From NCBI RefSeq assembly GCF_007752345.1, contig NZ_CP036299.1:4250001-4314000 (forward strand): a stretch of DNA of 64,000 nucleotides, read 5' to 3'. This document shows, one piece after another, positions 19,723 through 28,537 of the stretch. The notes beneath the pieces were generated by a model, which saw only the letters and a list, made by a program, of their open reading frames with translations, was not told where the DNA came from and made no database searches. This DNA is from Planctopirus ephydatiae. GTDB lineage: Bacteria; Planctomycetota; Planctomycetia; Planctomycetales; Planctomycetaceae. How positions within the stretch are numbered: position 1 is the stretch's first letter; each line of letters opens with the position of its first letter. A program made the translations under genes and the position numbers.

Positions 19723-20769
19723 ATGCTCCACAGGTTACGGCAGTGGCTCAGTCCCGACCTCGCGATTGATCTCGGCAGTGCGAACACACGCATTGCCCTG
19801 TTCAATCAAGGGATCGTGCTCGACGAACCCACAGTCGTCGCTCTTCAGAACGGCTCTCGAAAAATTCTCGGACGCGGTGCCGCCGTGGGAAAACTGGCCC
19901 GGCAGATGCTTGGCCGAACTCCTGATTCGATCTCGGCAGTTCGCCCCATTCGTCATGGTGTCATCACTGATTTCGAACTCTGCGAAGCCATGCTGCGGCA
20001 CTTTGTGCAAAAAGCTGCCAAACAATCACCTGGGTTTCGACCTCGAGTCCTCGTCTCCGTTCCACAATCGATCACATCGGTCGAACGTCGAGCTGTCTTT
20101 GGGACTGCCGAACGTGCTGGTGCTGGTTCGATCTATCTTCTTGAGTCCGCCAAAGCCACGGCCATTGGTGCCGGTATGCCGATTTCCGAACCCTTAGCAA
20201 GCCTGGTCTGCAATATTGGAGCTGGCACTACGGAAGTCGCAATCTTCAGCCTGGGAGAGACCGTTACTTCCTGCTCGACTCGTATTGCCGGTGATGCCTT
20301 CGACGACGCGATTGTCGATTGGATGAGGCAGCGTTTTGGCCTGAAAATCGGCCGTCAGACAGCAGAACATCTCAAACGCGAAGTGGGCTCGGCCTCTCTC
20401 CAGACCAGTGAAAAAGCGACCGAAGTCAATGGCCTCGATGCGATGAGCAGCGTGCCGCGTAAAGTCCTCGTGACCACAGGTGAGGTTCGCCAGGCCATAA
20501 TGGCCCCACTGGCGAAGATCCTTTCCGGGATTCGACAGGTCCTCGAACAATGCCAGCCAGAACTTGTGGCCGACCTCGCCGATACCGGAATGGTGCTCGC
20601 TGGTGGCAGTGCCCTGCTTCCCGGATTAGACGACTTCTTCAGCGAGCAACTGGCCATCCCCGTTCTGATTGCTGAAGATCCCGAACAAACTGTTGTTCGC
20701 GGTCTTTCCATCTGCAGCGAACATCTTAACGAATGGCAATCGTCACTGTTCAGCATTCACGACAGTTAA
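19723..20769 (+). CDS. mreB: Divergent MreB-like actin homologue
   Basis: The 348 residues align end to end with MreB: AIDLGSANTRIALF (phosphate 1), PIRHGVITDFELCE, VLVSVPQSITSVERRA, GTTEVAIFSLG (phosphate 2) and the adenosine motif DTGMVLAGGSALLPGLDDF. MreB forms membrane filaments that organise wall synthesis and cell shape. Two key positions differ from the family: the second Glu of LIEEP is Ser142 and the Asp of DIGGGTTE is Asn164, with Gly to Ala at 167. Both positions are needed for ATP hydrolysis in characterised MreB. Identity as an MreB paralogue is strong; normal ATPase activity is doubtful. MreC- and MreD-like genes follow. Confidence 0.85.
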   Translation: MLHRLRQWLSPDLAIDLGSANTRIALFNQGIVLDEPTVVALQNGSRKILGRGAAVGKLARQMLGRTPDSISAVRPIRHGVITDFELCEAMLRHFVQKAAKQSPGFRPRVLVSVPQSITSVERRAVFGTAERAGAGSIYLLESAKATAIGAGMPISEPLASLVCNIGAGTTEVAIFSLGETVTSCSTRIAGDAFDDAIVDWMRQRFGLKIGRQTAEHLKREVGSASLQTSEKATEVNGLDAMSSVPRKVLVTTGEVRQAIMAPLAKILSGIRQVLEQCQPELVADLADTGMVLAGGSALLPGLDDFFSEQLAIPVLIAEDPEQTVVRGLSICSEHLNEWQSSLFSIHDS

Positions 20770-20842
20770 TCGACAGGGGCTGCTCTTGACGACTCCACGC
20801 CTCTCGAAAATCTGACTCTCAGCAATCTCGTTTCAAGGCCTA

Positions 20843-22036
20843 TTGCGATTGAATGATCGACGCTTCTTCAATCCCCTTCAGTTCTGCACTGCGCAGGCCC
20901 TACTGGTCATCCTGACGCTACTGGTTCCATTACTTCCAGCGGGCATGACCAGTGCCTGGAAAACGACAGCTCGTGATGTGGTAGCCCCCGGCTGTCTCAT
21001 CCTGCGGGAACTTCAAGTTCATCTGGCAGCCCCCATTTCCCGCCAAATGACAGGCTTGTTTCCACGTTCGACGACTCACGCTGTTCAAGCTGCTGACTTA
21101 TCCGAAAACACAGCTTCCATCCTTGGGCAGAAACTTGAACTCGAACGCGAGAAAACCCACCGGCTCACAGCCTTACTGCTCACACAATCTCACACCAGCA
21201 ATCAATTCCTACCCGAGACCAGCATCAGCCCACAGTCTTCTCGGATTGTTCCCGTCAGCTTTGAACATCCCGATTTCGAACAGACATCGAACCACTCTCG
21301 ACTTCGCGTCAGCAGCAAAAGGCTCTTCGTGGCAGATCTCATCGAAGCCACTTTGCTGGGCAGCGAACTTTCCAGAAACTGGAAATCCGGCGTCATCATC
21401 GCACGGGGAAGTCGGCAGGGAATCGAAGAGTCGGCATGGGTCGTGAAATCTTCTGAACCATTGCTGGATCTTGGCCATGATCACAACATCGCCCCAGCCG
21501 ATCTCGTACTGACAGCCGGTTTGGTTGTGGTTGGCAAAGTCGAGCGAGTCGGCAATTGGACGAGTACTTTTCTACCAGTCACGCACAGTAGATTCCGCTG
21601 CCGGGCCATGGTGGTTCGCCATGCGGAAAACTCGACAGTTTCGCAGAAGCCCACCATTCTCACGCAAACAATTCTCGCGGGAGATGGCACCCAGACATGT
21701 CGTCTTGAGAAAATCTCTGACAACGTCGGCCTGCGTGTTGGAGATGAAGTCTATTCACTGGAAGACGATGGTCTTCTCAATCGACCACTCTTCCTGGGAA
21801 CGATCACGAAGGCCACATTACCTGCAGAAGATCGTTACTGGGAAGTTCAGGTCACACCGGAATATCTCCATCCCGCATTCACAACGTCAGATCCATATGT
21901 CTCTTCCAGTTCAGTGGTGACCACAGCCTCCACTCCATCGCCACCATTTCCTGCACGACTCAGCATCCTGCGCCTGCGTCCCAATTCATCCCGTTTCGAG
22001 AATGACAGTCCCTCATCACAGCGAGTTCAGCCATGA
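20843..22036 (+). CDS. mreC: MreC-like protein
   Basis: The 397-residue protein has one N-terminal membrane helix (ALLVILTLLVPLLPAGMT, about 13-30), then a helical stretch (about 85-115, GQKLELEREKTHRLTALLL) as in the MreC coiled coil. A beta-rich region follows (VIIARGSRQGIEESAWVVK, DLVLTAGLVVVGKVERVG, RVGDEVYSLEDD). MreC links MreB filaments to the periplasmic wall machinery. Start is TTG with AAGG 4 bases upstream. The stop overlaps the mreD start by four bases (ATGA), indicating translational coupling. The fold assignment rests on pattern and context. Confidence 0.78.
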   Translation: MRLNDRRFFNPLQFCTAQALLVILTLLVPLLPAGMTSAWKTTARDVVAPGCLILRELQVHLAAPISRQMTGLFPRSTTHAVQAADLSENTASILGQKLELEREKTHRLTALLLTQSHTSNQFLPETSISPQSSRIVPVSFEHPDFEQTSNHSRLRVSSKRLFVADLIEATLLGSELSRNWKSGVIIARGSRQGIEESAWVVKSSEPLLDLGHDHNIAPADLVLTAGLVVVGKVERVGNWTSTFLPVTHSRFRCRAMVVRHAENSTVSQKPTILTQTILAGDGTQTCRLEKISDNVGLRVGDEVYSLEDDGLLNRPLFLGTITKATLPAEDRYWEVQVTPEYLHPAFTTSDPYVSSSSVVTTASTPSPPFPARLSILRLRPNSSRFENDSPSSQRVQP

Positions 22037-22602
22037 AGCGTTCGCTATCCTTTGTGGCTCTCTTGTGTGTGGCCTATCTGATTCCCTGCCTCATGTGCCT
22101 GGCTCTTGACCATAACGACCAGTCCAGCTTACTTCCTGGGGCTCAAAATCTCTGGCAAGGATTCACTCTTCCCGCGTTGGGGTTAGGACTCATGGTACTT
22201 GTGGGCCGTTCTAAGCTCCCCGCGTTAGCTCCACTTCTGGCAGCGGCCTGCATGGGATTGTTACTCGATGGACTTTCTGATTCAAACCGTATGGGCCTGC
22301 AGACTATAACCTGCACACTCTTGATGGCCGGTCTCATCTGGTGGCACTCGGCACCTGTTAATCAACCATGGCAATGGATCGTCAGCCTGCCGTTCGCGAC
22401 AGCGCTGGGCTCGACACCCAGCTTCATCAGCTTGAATTTCCCCGCAGGCTGGATCACCCAACTGATCACAGAGGTGACCATCGTTTCATTTGTGGTCATC
22501 GCCGGAACAATCGTCACGCGATTACCACAAATCTATTTTGCCCCCGCACCCAGAGAGGCCTTCTCACTCAGCAACCGCTGGAATCGCCTGACTCCCGATT
22601 GA
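22033..22602 (+). CDS. mreD: MreD-like membrane protein
   Basis: The 189 residues have about five hydrophobic helices (starting SFVALLCVAYLIPCLMCLAL; GLGLMVLVGRSKLPALAPLL; GLQTITCTLLMAGLIWW; VTIVSFVVIAGTIV). The size, topology and GLLLDGLSD turn fit MreD, the inner-membrane partner of MreC. The assignment depends mainly on position: it overlaps mreC by four bases. It completes an mreBCD-like unit. Confidence 0.72.
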   Translation: MKRSLSFVALLCVAYLIPCLMCLALDHNDQSSLLPGAQNLWQGFTLPALGLGLMVLVGRSKLPALAPLLAAACMGLLLDGLSDSNRMGLQTITCTLLMAGLIWWHSAPVNQPWQWIVSLPFATALGSTPSFISLNFPAGWITQLITEVTIVSFVVIAGTIVTRLPQIYFAPAPREAFSLSNRWNRLTPD

Positions 22603-22631
22603 TTTCTTGCCCAAGTCGTAATCTATGATCC

Positions 22632-23609
22632 TCATTGAACCTTGCGACGCAAGTAATCACCCGCCGCGATGATCTCCTGCCGACCTGAGGCAAACTCGGT
22701 AAAGCGTTTGACGAACCCGTGAATCATTCCCGGATACTCCACAAACTCCACGTCATTCCCGGCTACCTGCAAATTATCCGCATAGAGAGTTCCCTCATCA
22801 TAGAGCGGGTCATAACCGGCGACACAGATTCGCGCTGGCGGCAAACCTCGAAGATTTCCCTGCAGCGGTGAAGCATAGGGGTGACTTCTCTCAGCAACCT
22901 GGGGCTGGTAGAGCGACCAGAACCATTTCATATCTTCCCGGCTGAGAAAATACCCAGCCCGATAGGCTTCATAACTGCTGCTCTCAAAGTTGGCATCCGT
23001 CACTGGGTAAAACAGAACTTGAGCCGCTGGCAGATGCTCCCCACGATCACGCAACATCTGGCACAGCACAGTCGCCAGGTTTGCACCCGCACTATCACCA
23101 GCCACGGCATAGTTCTGCCCCGGCAAAAGCTGCGAAAACACCCATCGGGCAGCCAGTTCGGCGTCAATCGTCGCCGCCGGAAAGGGAAACTCCGGCGCAA
23201 GCCGATACTCGACAGAAACCATGGTCATCCCACTGGCGAGTGCCAATTGCCGCACCAGCGAATCAAAATAAACAACACTCCCTATCGCCCATCCGCCACC
23301 ATGAAAATACAAACAGATATGCCCGGAAGCCCCTTGAGGGCGATAGATGCGTAAAGTGAGCTGATCGTCATCGCTCAAAAGCGGTCTGACTGCTGAGGCC
23401 CGAACCACGTCACGTGAAATGAGCTGCGTTTCTCGATTGATGCACACATCCTCAATCATCTCAAAACGATCATCAGTCGCAAACGCTGCAGTCGCTGCCT
23501 CTTCCCATTGAGCTTTACGGATCGCCACTACACCCAGCTCACTCACAGGTGGCAGATGGAGAGCATTGAGCTGATCGAGAAATCGAACCGCATCCGCTTC
23601 GAGGGGCAT
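22632..23609 (-). CDS. Alpha/beta hydrolase, acetyl esterase (HSL family)
   Basis: The 325-residue protein has the hormone-sensitive-lipase signature FHGGGWAIGS (oxyanion hole) and the nucleophile elbow GDSAGANLA. The acid is probably in CVAGYDPLYDEG and the catalytic His in YPGMIHGFV. It hydrolyses short acyl esters; the substrate is unknown, and no signal peptide is visible. ATG 23609 has GGGAG 5 bases upstream; a GTG at 23621 directly abuts the dnaB stop. It is last in the minus-strand dnaB cluster and probably transcribed with it, though functionally unrelated. Confidence 0.85.
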   Translation of the reverse strand: MPLEADAVRFLDQLNALHLPPVSELGVVAIRKAQWEEAATAAFATDDRFEMIEDVCINRETQLISRDVVRASAVRPLLSDDDQLTLRIYRPQGASGHICLYFHGGGWAIGSVVYFDSLVRQLALASGMTMVSVEYRLAPEFPFPAATIDAELAARWVFSQLLPGQNYAVAGDSAGANLATVLCQMLRDRGEHLPAAQVLFYPVTDANFESSSYEAYRAGYFLSREDMKWFWSLYQPQVAERSHPYASPLQGNLRGLPPARICVAGYDPLYDEGTLYADNLQVAGNDVEFVEYPGMIHGFVKRFTEFASGRQEIIAAGDYLRRKVQ

Positions 23610-23621
23610 ATCGACTCCCAC

Positions 23622-25022
23622 TTACTCAGAGAACGCAATATCCGGGGCATCCATTGCACTGTAGTCTTCGAAACGCATGAATTCCCTACGCCATGTCAGC
23701 CGCACGATCCCGGTCGGCCCGCTGCGGTGTTTGGCCACGATCACTTCGGCCAACCCTGGCTGATCTTCCGGGTTATAAGCATCGGGGCGATGGAGGAACA
23801 TGACGATATCGGCATCCTGCTCAATGGCACCGCTCTCTCGCAAGTCAGCCATTTTCGGACGTTTGTCTTCTCGAAGTTCCACTCCCCGGTTGAGCTGTGA
23901 CAGCGCAATCACTGGAATCTCATTTTCCTTAGCGATTCCCTTTAACCTCCGGGTGATCTGAGCGATCTGCTGTTCGCGTGGTGCCCGCTTATCTTCCGGT
24001 TCAATCAGCTGCAGGTAGTCGATGATAATCAGACCCAACTGATTCTTCCGTTTGAGCCTGCGGGCAATCGCACTGATCTGCCCCACTGTCCGTCCGGGAG
24101 CATCATCAATAAACAGTGGCACACGGCTCAATTCCGAAGAAGCCGTCATCAAGGCATGTTTCTCGGCCTGATCAAGATCCCCTTTACGCAACCGGTGACC
24201 ATCCAGCCGAGCCCTGATACACAAAAATCGCTCAGCCAGTTCCAGCTTCGACTGTTCAAGGCTGAAAACCAGCACAGTGTTACCATTGGTGGCGACCGCT
24301 TCAGCCAGATTACAAACCAGTGCGGTCTTACCCATACTGGGGCGGGCTGCGAGAATGATCAGCTCTGCCGCCTGAAACCCGTTCGTCTGGCGATCCAGAT
24401 CCAGAAAGCCAGTCGAAAGACCGCTGATCACACCTTCGCGATCAAACCTCGCGTTAATCCGATGCAACGTCTGCATCATGATCGTGTTCATGTCGATCTG
24501 CGAACTGCGCTCCTGCTCCTGCAGAATACCGAAGATTTTCTGCTCAGCCCGTGAAAGCACCTCCGAGGTATCATCCGAACCCGAGTAACAATCCCGCAAC
24601 ACCTCTGTGCAGGCGTCGGTCAATGACCGCTGAATCCAGCGATCGCGCACAATCTCCGCATAACCTTTCACGTTCGCAGCATGCGGTACTGTCTCGAGCA
24701 CCTCCATCAGGTACTCAATGCCACCCACATCTTCTAACTGCGACTTCTGATCCAGATGCTCGGCGACAGTCACTGGATCAACTGGCTGCTTGTTATCTTC
24801 AACAATTGCCTTGATAGCAGCATAGATCAGTTGATGGCCGTGATGATAGAAATGATCCGCCAGCAGGAAGTCGGCCACTTCGTCAAAGGCTCGACTCTGA
24901 AGCAGAATACTCCCGAGGACACTCTTCTCAGCGATCAGGTTCTGCGGCGGCACATGACCGGCAAAATCTGAAGCCGTCGGTTTAACTCGTGATTTCTCTG
25001 ATCGCGAAAATTCAGTGGCCAT
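23622..25022 (-). CDS. dnaB: Replicative DNA helicase DnaB
   Basis: The 466 residues match full DnaB. The N-terminal primase-interacting domain (about 20-130) begins PPQNLIAEKSVLGSIL. The RecA-like motor has Walker A ARPSMGKTALV, Walker B region LGLIIIDYLQLI and the Arg-finger region KHRSGPTG. It unwinds DNA at the fork as a hexamer and loads primase. ATG 25022 follows AAGGGAG at 4-base spacing; the longer frame runs through a terminator and is rejected. It is separated from rplI by that terminator, yet clustered with it as in many bacteria. No intein is present. Confidence 0.95.
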   Translation of the reverse strand: MATEFSRSEKSRVKPTASDFAGHVPPQNLIAEKSVLGSILLQSRAFDEVADFLLADHFYHHGHQLIYAAIKAIVEDNKQPVDPVTVAEHLDQKSQLEDVGGIEYLMEVLETVPHAANVKGYAEIVRDRWIQRSLTDACTEVLRDCYSGSDDTSEVLSRAEQKIFGILQEQERSSQIDMNTIMMQTLHRINARFDREGVISGLSTGFLDLDRQTNGFQAAELIILAARPSMGKTALVCNLAEAVATNGNTVLVFSLEQSKLELAERFLCIRARLDGHRLRKGDLDQAEKHALMTASSELSRVPLFIDDAPGRTVGQISAIARRLKRKNQLGLIIIDYLQLIEPEDKRAPREQQIAQITRRLKGIAKENEIPVIALSQLNRGVELREDKRPKMADLRESGAIEQDADIVMFLHRPDAYNPEDQPGLAEVIVAKHRSGPTGIVRLTWRREFMRFEDYSAMDAPDIAFSE

Positions 25023-25104
25023 GGCACTCCCTTGACCATTCGATCTCGGATCGACCTCGTAACAACCATTCACCAGCAGATTGCCGCTGATCTTCCCCGA
25101 TATC

Positions 25105-25136
25105 AAACAAAACACCCAGGGAATACCTGGGTGTTT
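25105..25136 (-). terminator. Rho-independent terminator after rplI
   Basis: AAACACCCAGG and CCTGGGTGTTT form a perfect 11-bp stem around a 5-base loop. On the minus strand it is followed by TTGTTTG, making a T-rich run with the stem end. It lies between rplI and dnaB and would reduce read-through into dnaB. Confidence 0.85.
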
Positions 25137-25197
25137 GAAATTTAGTGATACCGCAAAATCGAATTCGCCCGGCATCAATTGAAAAGCTGAGTTGCCA

Positions 25198-25701
25198 TTA
25201 CTTCTTAACAGCTGGCACAACCCAAACCTTAACGTCAGTCTTGATTTCACCGTAAATATGAATCTTAACTGTGTACATACCCAGTTCTTTGAGCGGCCCG
25301 TCCAGACGAACCTGATCGGCCTCGATGGCATAACCAGCAGATTTCAGCGACTTGCTGATATCGTGACCCAGGATCGAGCCGAACAGATGACCGTCTTCGT
25401 TGGCATTTGCTTCCAAAGTGACGCTGTACTTGCCGACTGCTTCAGCCAACTTCTGCAGATCAGCCATGCGCTTGGCCTGGAGTTCAGCCAGATTCTGCTT
25501 ATGACGTTCAACAGCTCGCTTGTTTTCAGCAGTCGCAACAGTTGCCAAACCCTGTGGAAGCAGGAAATTTCGAGCGTAACCTGGGCGAACCTTAACGATC
25601 TCGCCCTGTTCGCCCAATGATTCCACCGATTCCACTAGGAGAAGTTCAACCTGACGGGAAACTCGGGACATCCCGGAGGCGGTAACGTTTGCACGACCCA
25701 T
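25198..25701 (-). CDS. rplI: Ribosomal protein bL9
   Basis: The 167-residue protein has the L9 N-terminal RNA-binding domain (VELLLVESVESLGEQGEIV, KVRPGYARNFLLPQGLA), a long connecting helix (NKRAVERHKQNLAELQAKR) and a C-terminal domain (LFGSILGHDISKSL). ATG 25701 was chosen, giving a short extra N-terminal extension (MGRANVTASG) before the conserved MSRVSRQVELL. If translation starts at that later Met the protein is ten residues shorter. It belongs to the rpsF-ssb-rplI-dnaB cluster; rpsR is missing just upstream. Confidence 0.93.
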   Translation of the reverse strand: MGRANVTASGMSRVSRQVELLLVESVESLGEQGEIVKVRPGYARNFLLPQGLATVATAENKRAVERHKQNLAELQAKRMADLQKLAEAVGKYSVTLEANANEDGHLFGSILGHDISKSLKSAGYAIEADQVRLDGPLKELGMYTVKIHIYGEIKTDVKVWVVPAVKK

Positions 25702-25897
25702 GACTGCCACTTCTTTCACTGACTTGATGACATGTCCAAGCTTAACCAGCAAATCTTTGAGCCTGCCCTGATTCAGACAGGCCAATGTCTGGGAATCACT
25801 TCAACACGACCATCGAAATATTTATCTCAAATCTCGACTGAGTTCACTGATATAAATCTGTTGACCGACATAACACTAACAAGGTGAGGACATGGCC

Positions 25898-26410
25898 TTA
25901 GAAAGGCACGTCGTCATCACCACCGCCAAAATCACCGTAATCACTGCCCATCGATTCAGAAGGTGCAGGTTGTCCGCCATCCCGTGAGGAACCACGACCA
26001 CCCCGACCACCTTCAAGAGAACCGGAATCTCCCCGGGACGAGGATTCTCCTCGCCCACCAGAAGATCCACCATCACGAGAACCCAGTAACTGGAGAGTTT
26101 CACCCACCACTCGCATCTTGGATCGCTTCTGGCCGGTCTCTTTATCGTCCCAGGTATCCAGTTGCAAACGACCTTCAATGAAGACAGGTCGCCCTTTGGC
26201 CAGATACTCACCAGCAACTTCAGCCTGTCGCCCCCAGAGAGTTACGTCAACATAAGTGACTTCCTCTTTCTTCTGGTTCGACGCTTTATCGTACCACTGC
26301 CTGTTCACTGCCAGCCCCAGTTCAGTGACTGCCATCCCACCGGTGGTATATCTCACCTGAGGATCGCGAGTCACGTTACCCATCAGAATGACACGGTTGA
26401 AACTGGCCAT
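25898..26410 (-). CDS. ssb: Single-stranded DNA-binding protein
   Basis: The 170 residues comprise an OB fold at about 1-110 (MASFNRVILMGNVTRDPQVR, KSKMRVVGETLQLL region), a Gly/Ser/Arg-rich linker, and the acidic tip DDDVPF that recruits replication and repair proteins. It binds ssDNA as a tetramer. ATG 26410 was chosen over 26428 because the protein family begins here and GGGG lies upstream. Its place between rpsF and rplI is the conserved arrangement. Confidence 0.95.
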   Translation of the reverse strand: MASFNRVILMGNVTRDPQVRYTTGGMAVTELGLAVNRQWYDKASNQKKEEVTYVDVTLWGRQAEVAGEYLAKGRPVFIEGRLQLDTWDDKETGQKRSKMRVVGETLQLLGSRDGGSSGGRGESSSRGDSGSLEGGRGGRGSSRDGGQPAPSESMGSDYGDFGGGDDDVPF

Positions 26411-26513
26411 GATTGGCGACCCCGACATCCGATAGGAAACGACTGACTGGCTTCATTGTTCTGACAAACAATCGCTGACTGACCTGTGAACTAACAGGTC
26501 TATAACAGTAAAA

Positions 26514-26936
26514 TTATTCAAAATCAGTGGGCTTCTCACCGCGTGGCCCCATGTCATCACGAAGACCCATTGGATCCTGACGCTGCTCAGGGCTGTGAAT
26601 GGCTCCATCATGCGACAGTGCATCCACCATAGCATCAAAGACAACCTGGGGATGGTTAATCACCATCTGACGAAGGACAGTCTCATTGAGTTTACCCAAA
26701 CGGGTCAGCTCATCGACCTTGCTACCATCCATCTTGAAGCAGGCAAGGTAATACAATCCCTTGCGATGCCCCTTAATGGGATAGGTTAACTTGTTTTCTT
26801 GCCAAGGACGGTGTGCCACAACAGTCGCGCCACATCGATCCAGCATCCCCATGACGCTGGCAGTCGCTGCCTCGGGATCGGCGGCGTAGCGGTTGCTGTC
26901 CAGAAGGAACATGCCTTCATAAGTGTATTCGGACAA
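26514..26936 (-). CDS. rpsF: Ribosomal protein bS6
   Basis: The 140-residue protein starts TTG (read as Met) SEYTYEGMFLLDSNRY, with GGAGAAG four bases upstream that fixes the start. The ferredoxin-like S6 fold covers about 1-95 (RPWQENKLTYPIKGHRKGLYYLACF). An acidic/Gln-rich tail (SPEQRQDPMGLRDDMG) extends beyond it. S6 binds the 30S platform with S18. It is the first of rpsF-ssb-rplI in this cluster. Confidence 0.94.
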   Translation of the reverse strand: MSEYTYEGMFLLDSNRYAADPEAATASVMGMLDRCGATVVAHRPWQENKLTYPIKGHRKGLYYLACFKMDGSKVDELTRLGKLNETVLRQMVINHPQVVFDAMVDALSHDGAIHSPEQRQDPMGLRDDMGPRGEKPTDFE

Positions 26937-27107
26937 AATTCTTCTCCAATAAACAAAAGGCAGAACTCATCTCGAGCCGCCTTGCGTGAACATACAGTTT
27001 TATCGCCTGAGCGTCAGAATGCAACCTAACCGCGCCCAGCCATTGATTTTGTCTCTTAAGGCCTTCACGGTTTCTTAGAAAAAACACTACAACCTGTTAC
27101 CAGAGAA

Positions 27108-27683
27108 TCACTTCTGATCCGCACTCACATTGAATCGATTCATGGCGGAATCCACGCCATCCGCGAGCCACACCTCAGCGGCGTCGGCGGCTGTCGCCAC
27201 CGCGAGATCCACCTCGATCCGCTCATCCTTCCGAAACTGGGCCAACACAAAGGTAGCCGCATCCATCGTTCCGGGTGGCCTGCCCACTCCCAGACGCAAG
27301 CGTGGCACAGCATCCGTCCCGAGAACCTGCAGAATATCTGCCAGTCCCTTCTGCCCTCCGGAAGAACCACCCGCTCGAACGCGCAGCTTGCCCAGTGGCA
27401 AATTCAAATCATCACAAACGATCAGAAAATCAGCGGGTGACATCTTATAAAACTTCGCGATCTGGCCGACGGATCGCCCGCTCAAATTCATAAACGTCTG
27501 CGGCTCCAGCAAAATCACGGGAACGCCCTTCAGCACGACTTCACGAGTGATCGCATCAAATCGGCTCTTTCCCCCGGGCCCTCCACCTCGCGTGGACAAT
27601 TCGGCAGTCACCTCCCAGCCGATGTTATGCCTCGTACCGACAAACTTTCCGCCGGGATTTCCAAGCCCCACAATGCATTTCAT
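27108..27683 (-). CDS. pth: Peptidyl-tRNA hydrolase
   Basis: The 191-residue Pth starts MKCIVGLGNPGGKFVGTRHN, with the catalytic His in TRHNIGW. PQTFMNLSGRSV and IVCDDLNLPLGKLRVR with SSGGQKGLADIL supply the other conserved substrate contacts. It releases tRNA from prematurely dropped peptidyl-tRNA. It sits between rplY and rpsF, a common order in bacteria. About 170 bases separate it from rpsF. Confidence 0.95.
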   Translation of the reverse strand: MKCIVGLGNPGGKFVGTRHNIGWEVTAELSTRGGGPGGKSRFDAITREVVLKGVPVILLEPQTFMNLSGRSVGQIAKFYKMSPADFLIVCDDLNLPLGKLRVRAGGSSGGQKGLADILQVLGTDAVPRLRLGVGRPPGTMDAATFVLAQFRKDERIEVDLAVATAADAAEVWLADGVDSAMNRFNVSADQK

Positions 27684-27800
27684 GCCACATCTACTTCAGA
27701 AAATGCCTTGAAGAACTTACCTATATCACCAGCCAGCTCACAGCAAGCGAGCCATCGATCCGACGCCAACCCGCCCCCAACCACAGCCTGCAAAAGCCAT

Positions 27801-27826
27801 GAAGCCTGCTTTTTCAAGCAGGCTTC
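27801..27826. repeat. Perfect 11-bp hairpin between rplY and pth
   Basis: GAAGCCTGCTT and AAGCAGGCTTC flank TTTC. It has no T-tract on either strand, so it may tune transcript stability or be a dispersed palindrome rather than a terminator. Confidence 0.6.
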
Positions 27827-27886
27827 AGCCCTGAGGGCAATCCCCAACAGTTGATCTCTCATCCGGGAAGCATCAAACCCCAGAAA

Positions 27887-28537
27887 TTACTTCTTCTTGG
27901 CTGGTGCAGCATCGGCTTCAGCTTCGCCAGCCTTCTTGCCAATCACTTCTGGCTCAGCTGCACCCGGAGCAGCAAGATCCAGCTCGCGAGTGCTGACCTT
28001 CACGACATGCACAACAATCAATTCACCCTGGGTCTGCACATGCACACCGGGAGGAATCTCCAGTTCGTTCACATGGATCACACCGCCCAACTGAAGATCA
28101 CTGACCTTCACGACGATCGAGTCAGGAATCTGGTAAGCAAGACAATCCACCTTGATGCTATGCAGTTGATGCTCAAGCATACCACCAGAAAGAATACCGG
28201 GGGCCGTCCCCTTCAACTCAATTGCCACGTCGACTGTCACGCGCTCGTTGGGGTCAACTCGCATGAAATCGATGTGCTGAATCAGCCGGGTAAAAGGATC
28301 AACCTGTACATCGCGGATGATGGCCTTTTCCAGCACACCTTCCACGTCGAGGTCAACAACTTTATGACCACTGACGACGATGGGATGAATCAAAGTTTCA
28401 TCAACAACGACTGGCTGTGGCTCTTGCTTATGGCCGTAAACAATTCCGGGCACAAGACCCGAAAGACGCAGCCGACGAGTCTCAGCAGTCCCGAGCTTCT
28501 GACGCTTTTTCACCGAAACTTTTGAATCCGCAGACAT
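27887..28537 (-). CDS. rplY: Ribosomal protein bL25 (CTC family)
   Basis: The 216-residue long-form L25 has an N-terminal 5S-rRNA-binding domain (about 1-95; GTAETRRLRLSGLVPGIVYG, LIQHIDFMRVD) and a C-terminal CTC domain (EHQLHSIKVDCLAYQIPDSI, DLQLGGVIHVNELEIPPGV). A Lys/Ala-rich tail follows. GGAG precedes the ATG. It is the first gene of the minus-strand cluster; a promoter probably lies in 28538-28700. Confidence 0.94.
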   Translation of the reverse strand: MSADSKVSVKKRQKLGTAETRRLRLSGLVPGIVYGHKQEPQPVVVDETLIHPIVVSGHKVVDLDVEGVLEKAIIRDVQVDPFTRLIQHIDFMRVDPNERVTVDVAIELKGTAPGILSGGMLEHQLHSIKVDCLAYQIPDSIVVKVSDLQLGGVIHVNELEIPPGVHVQTQGELIVVHVVKVSTRELDLAAPGAAEPEVIGKKAGEAEADAAPAKKK

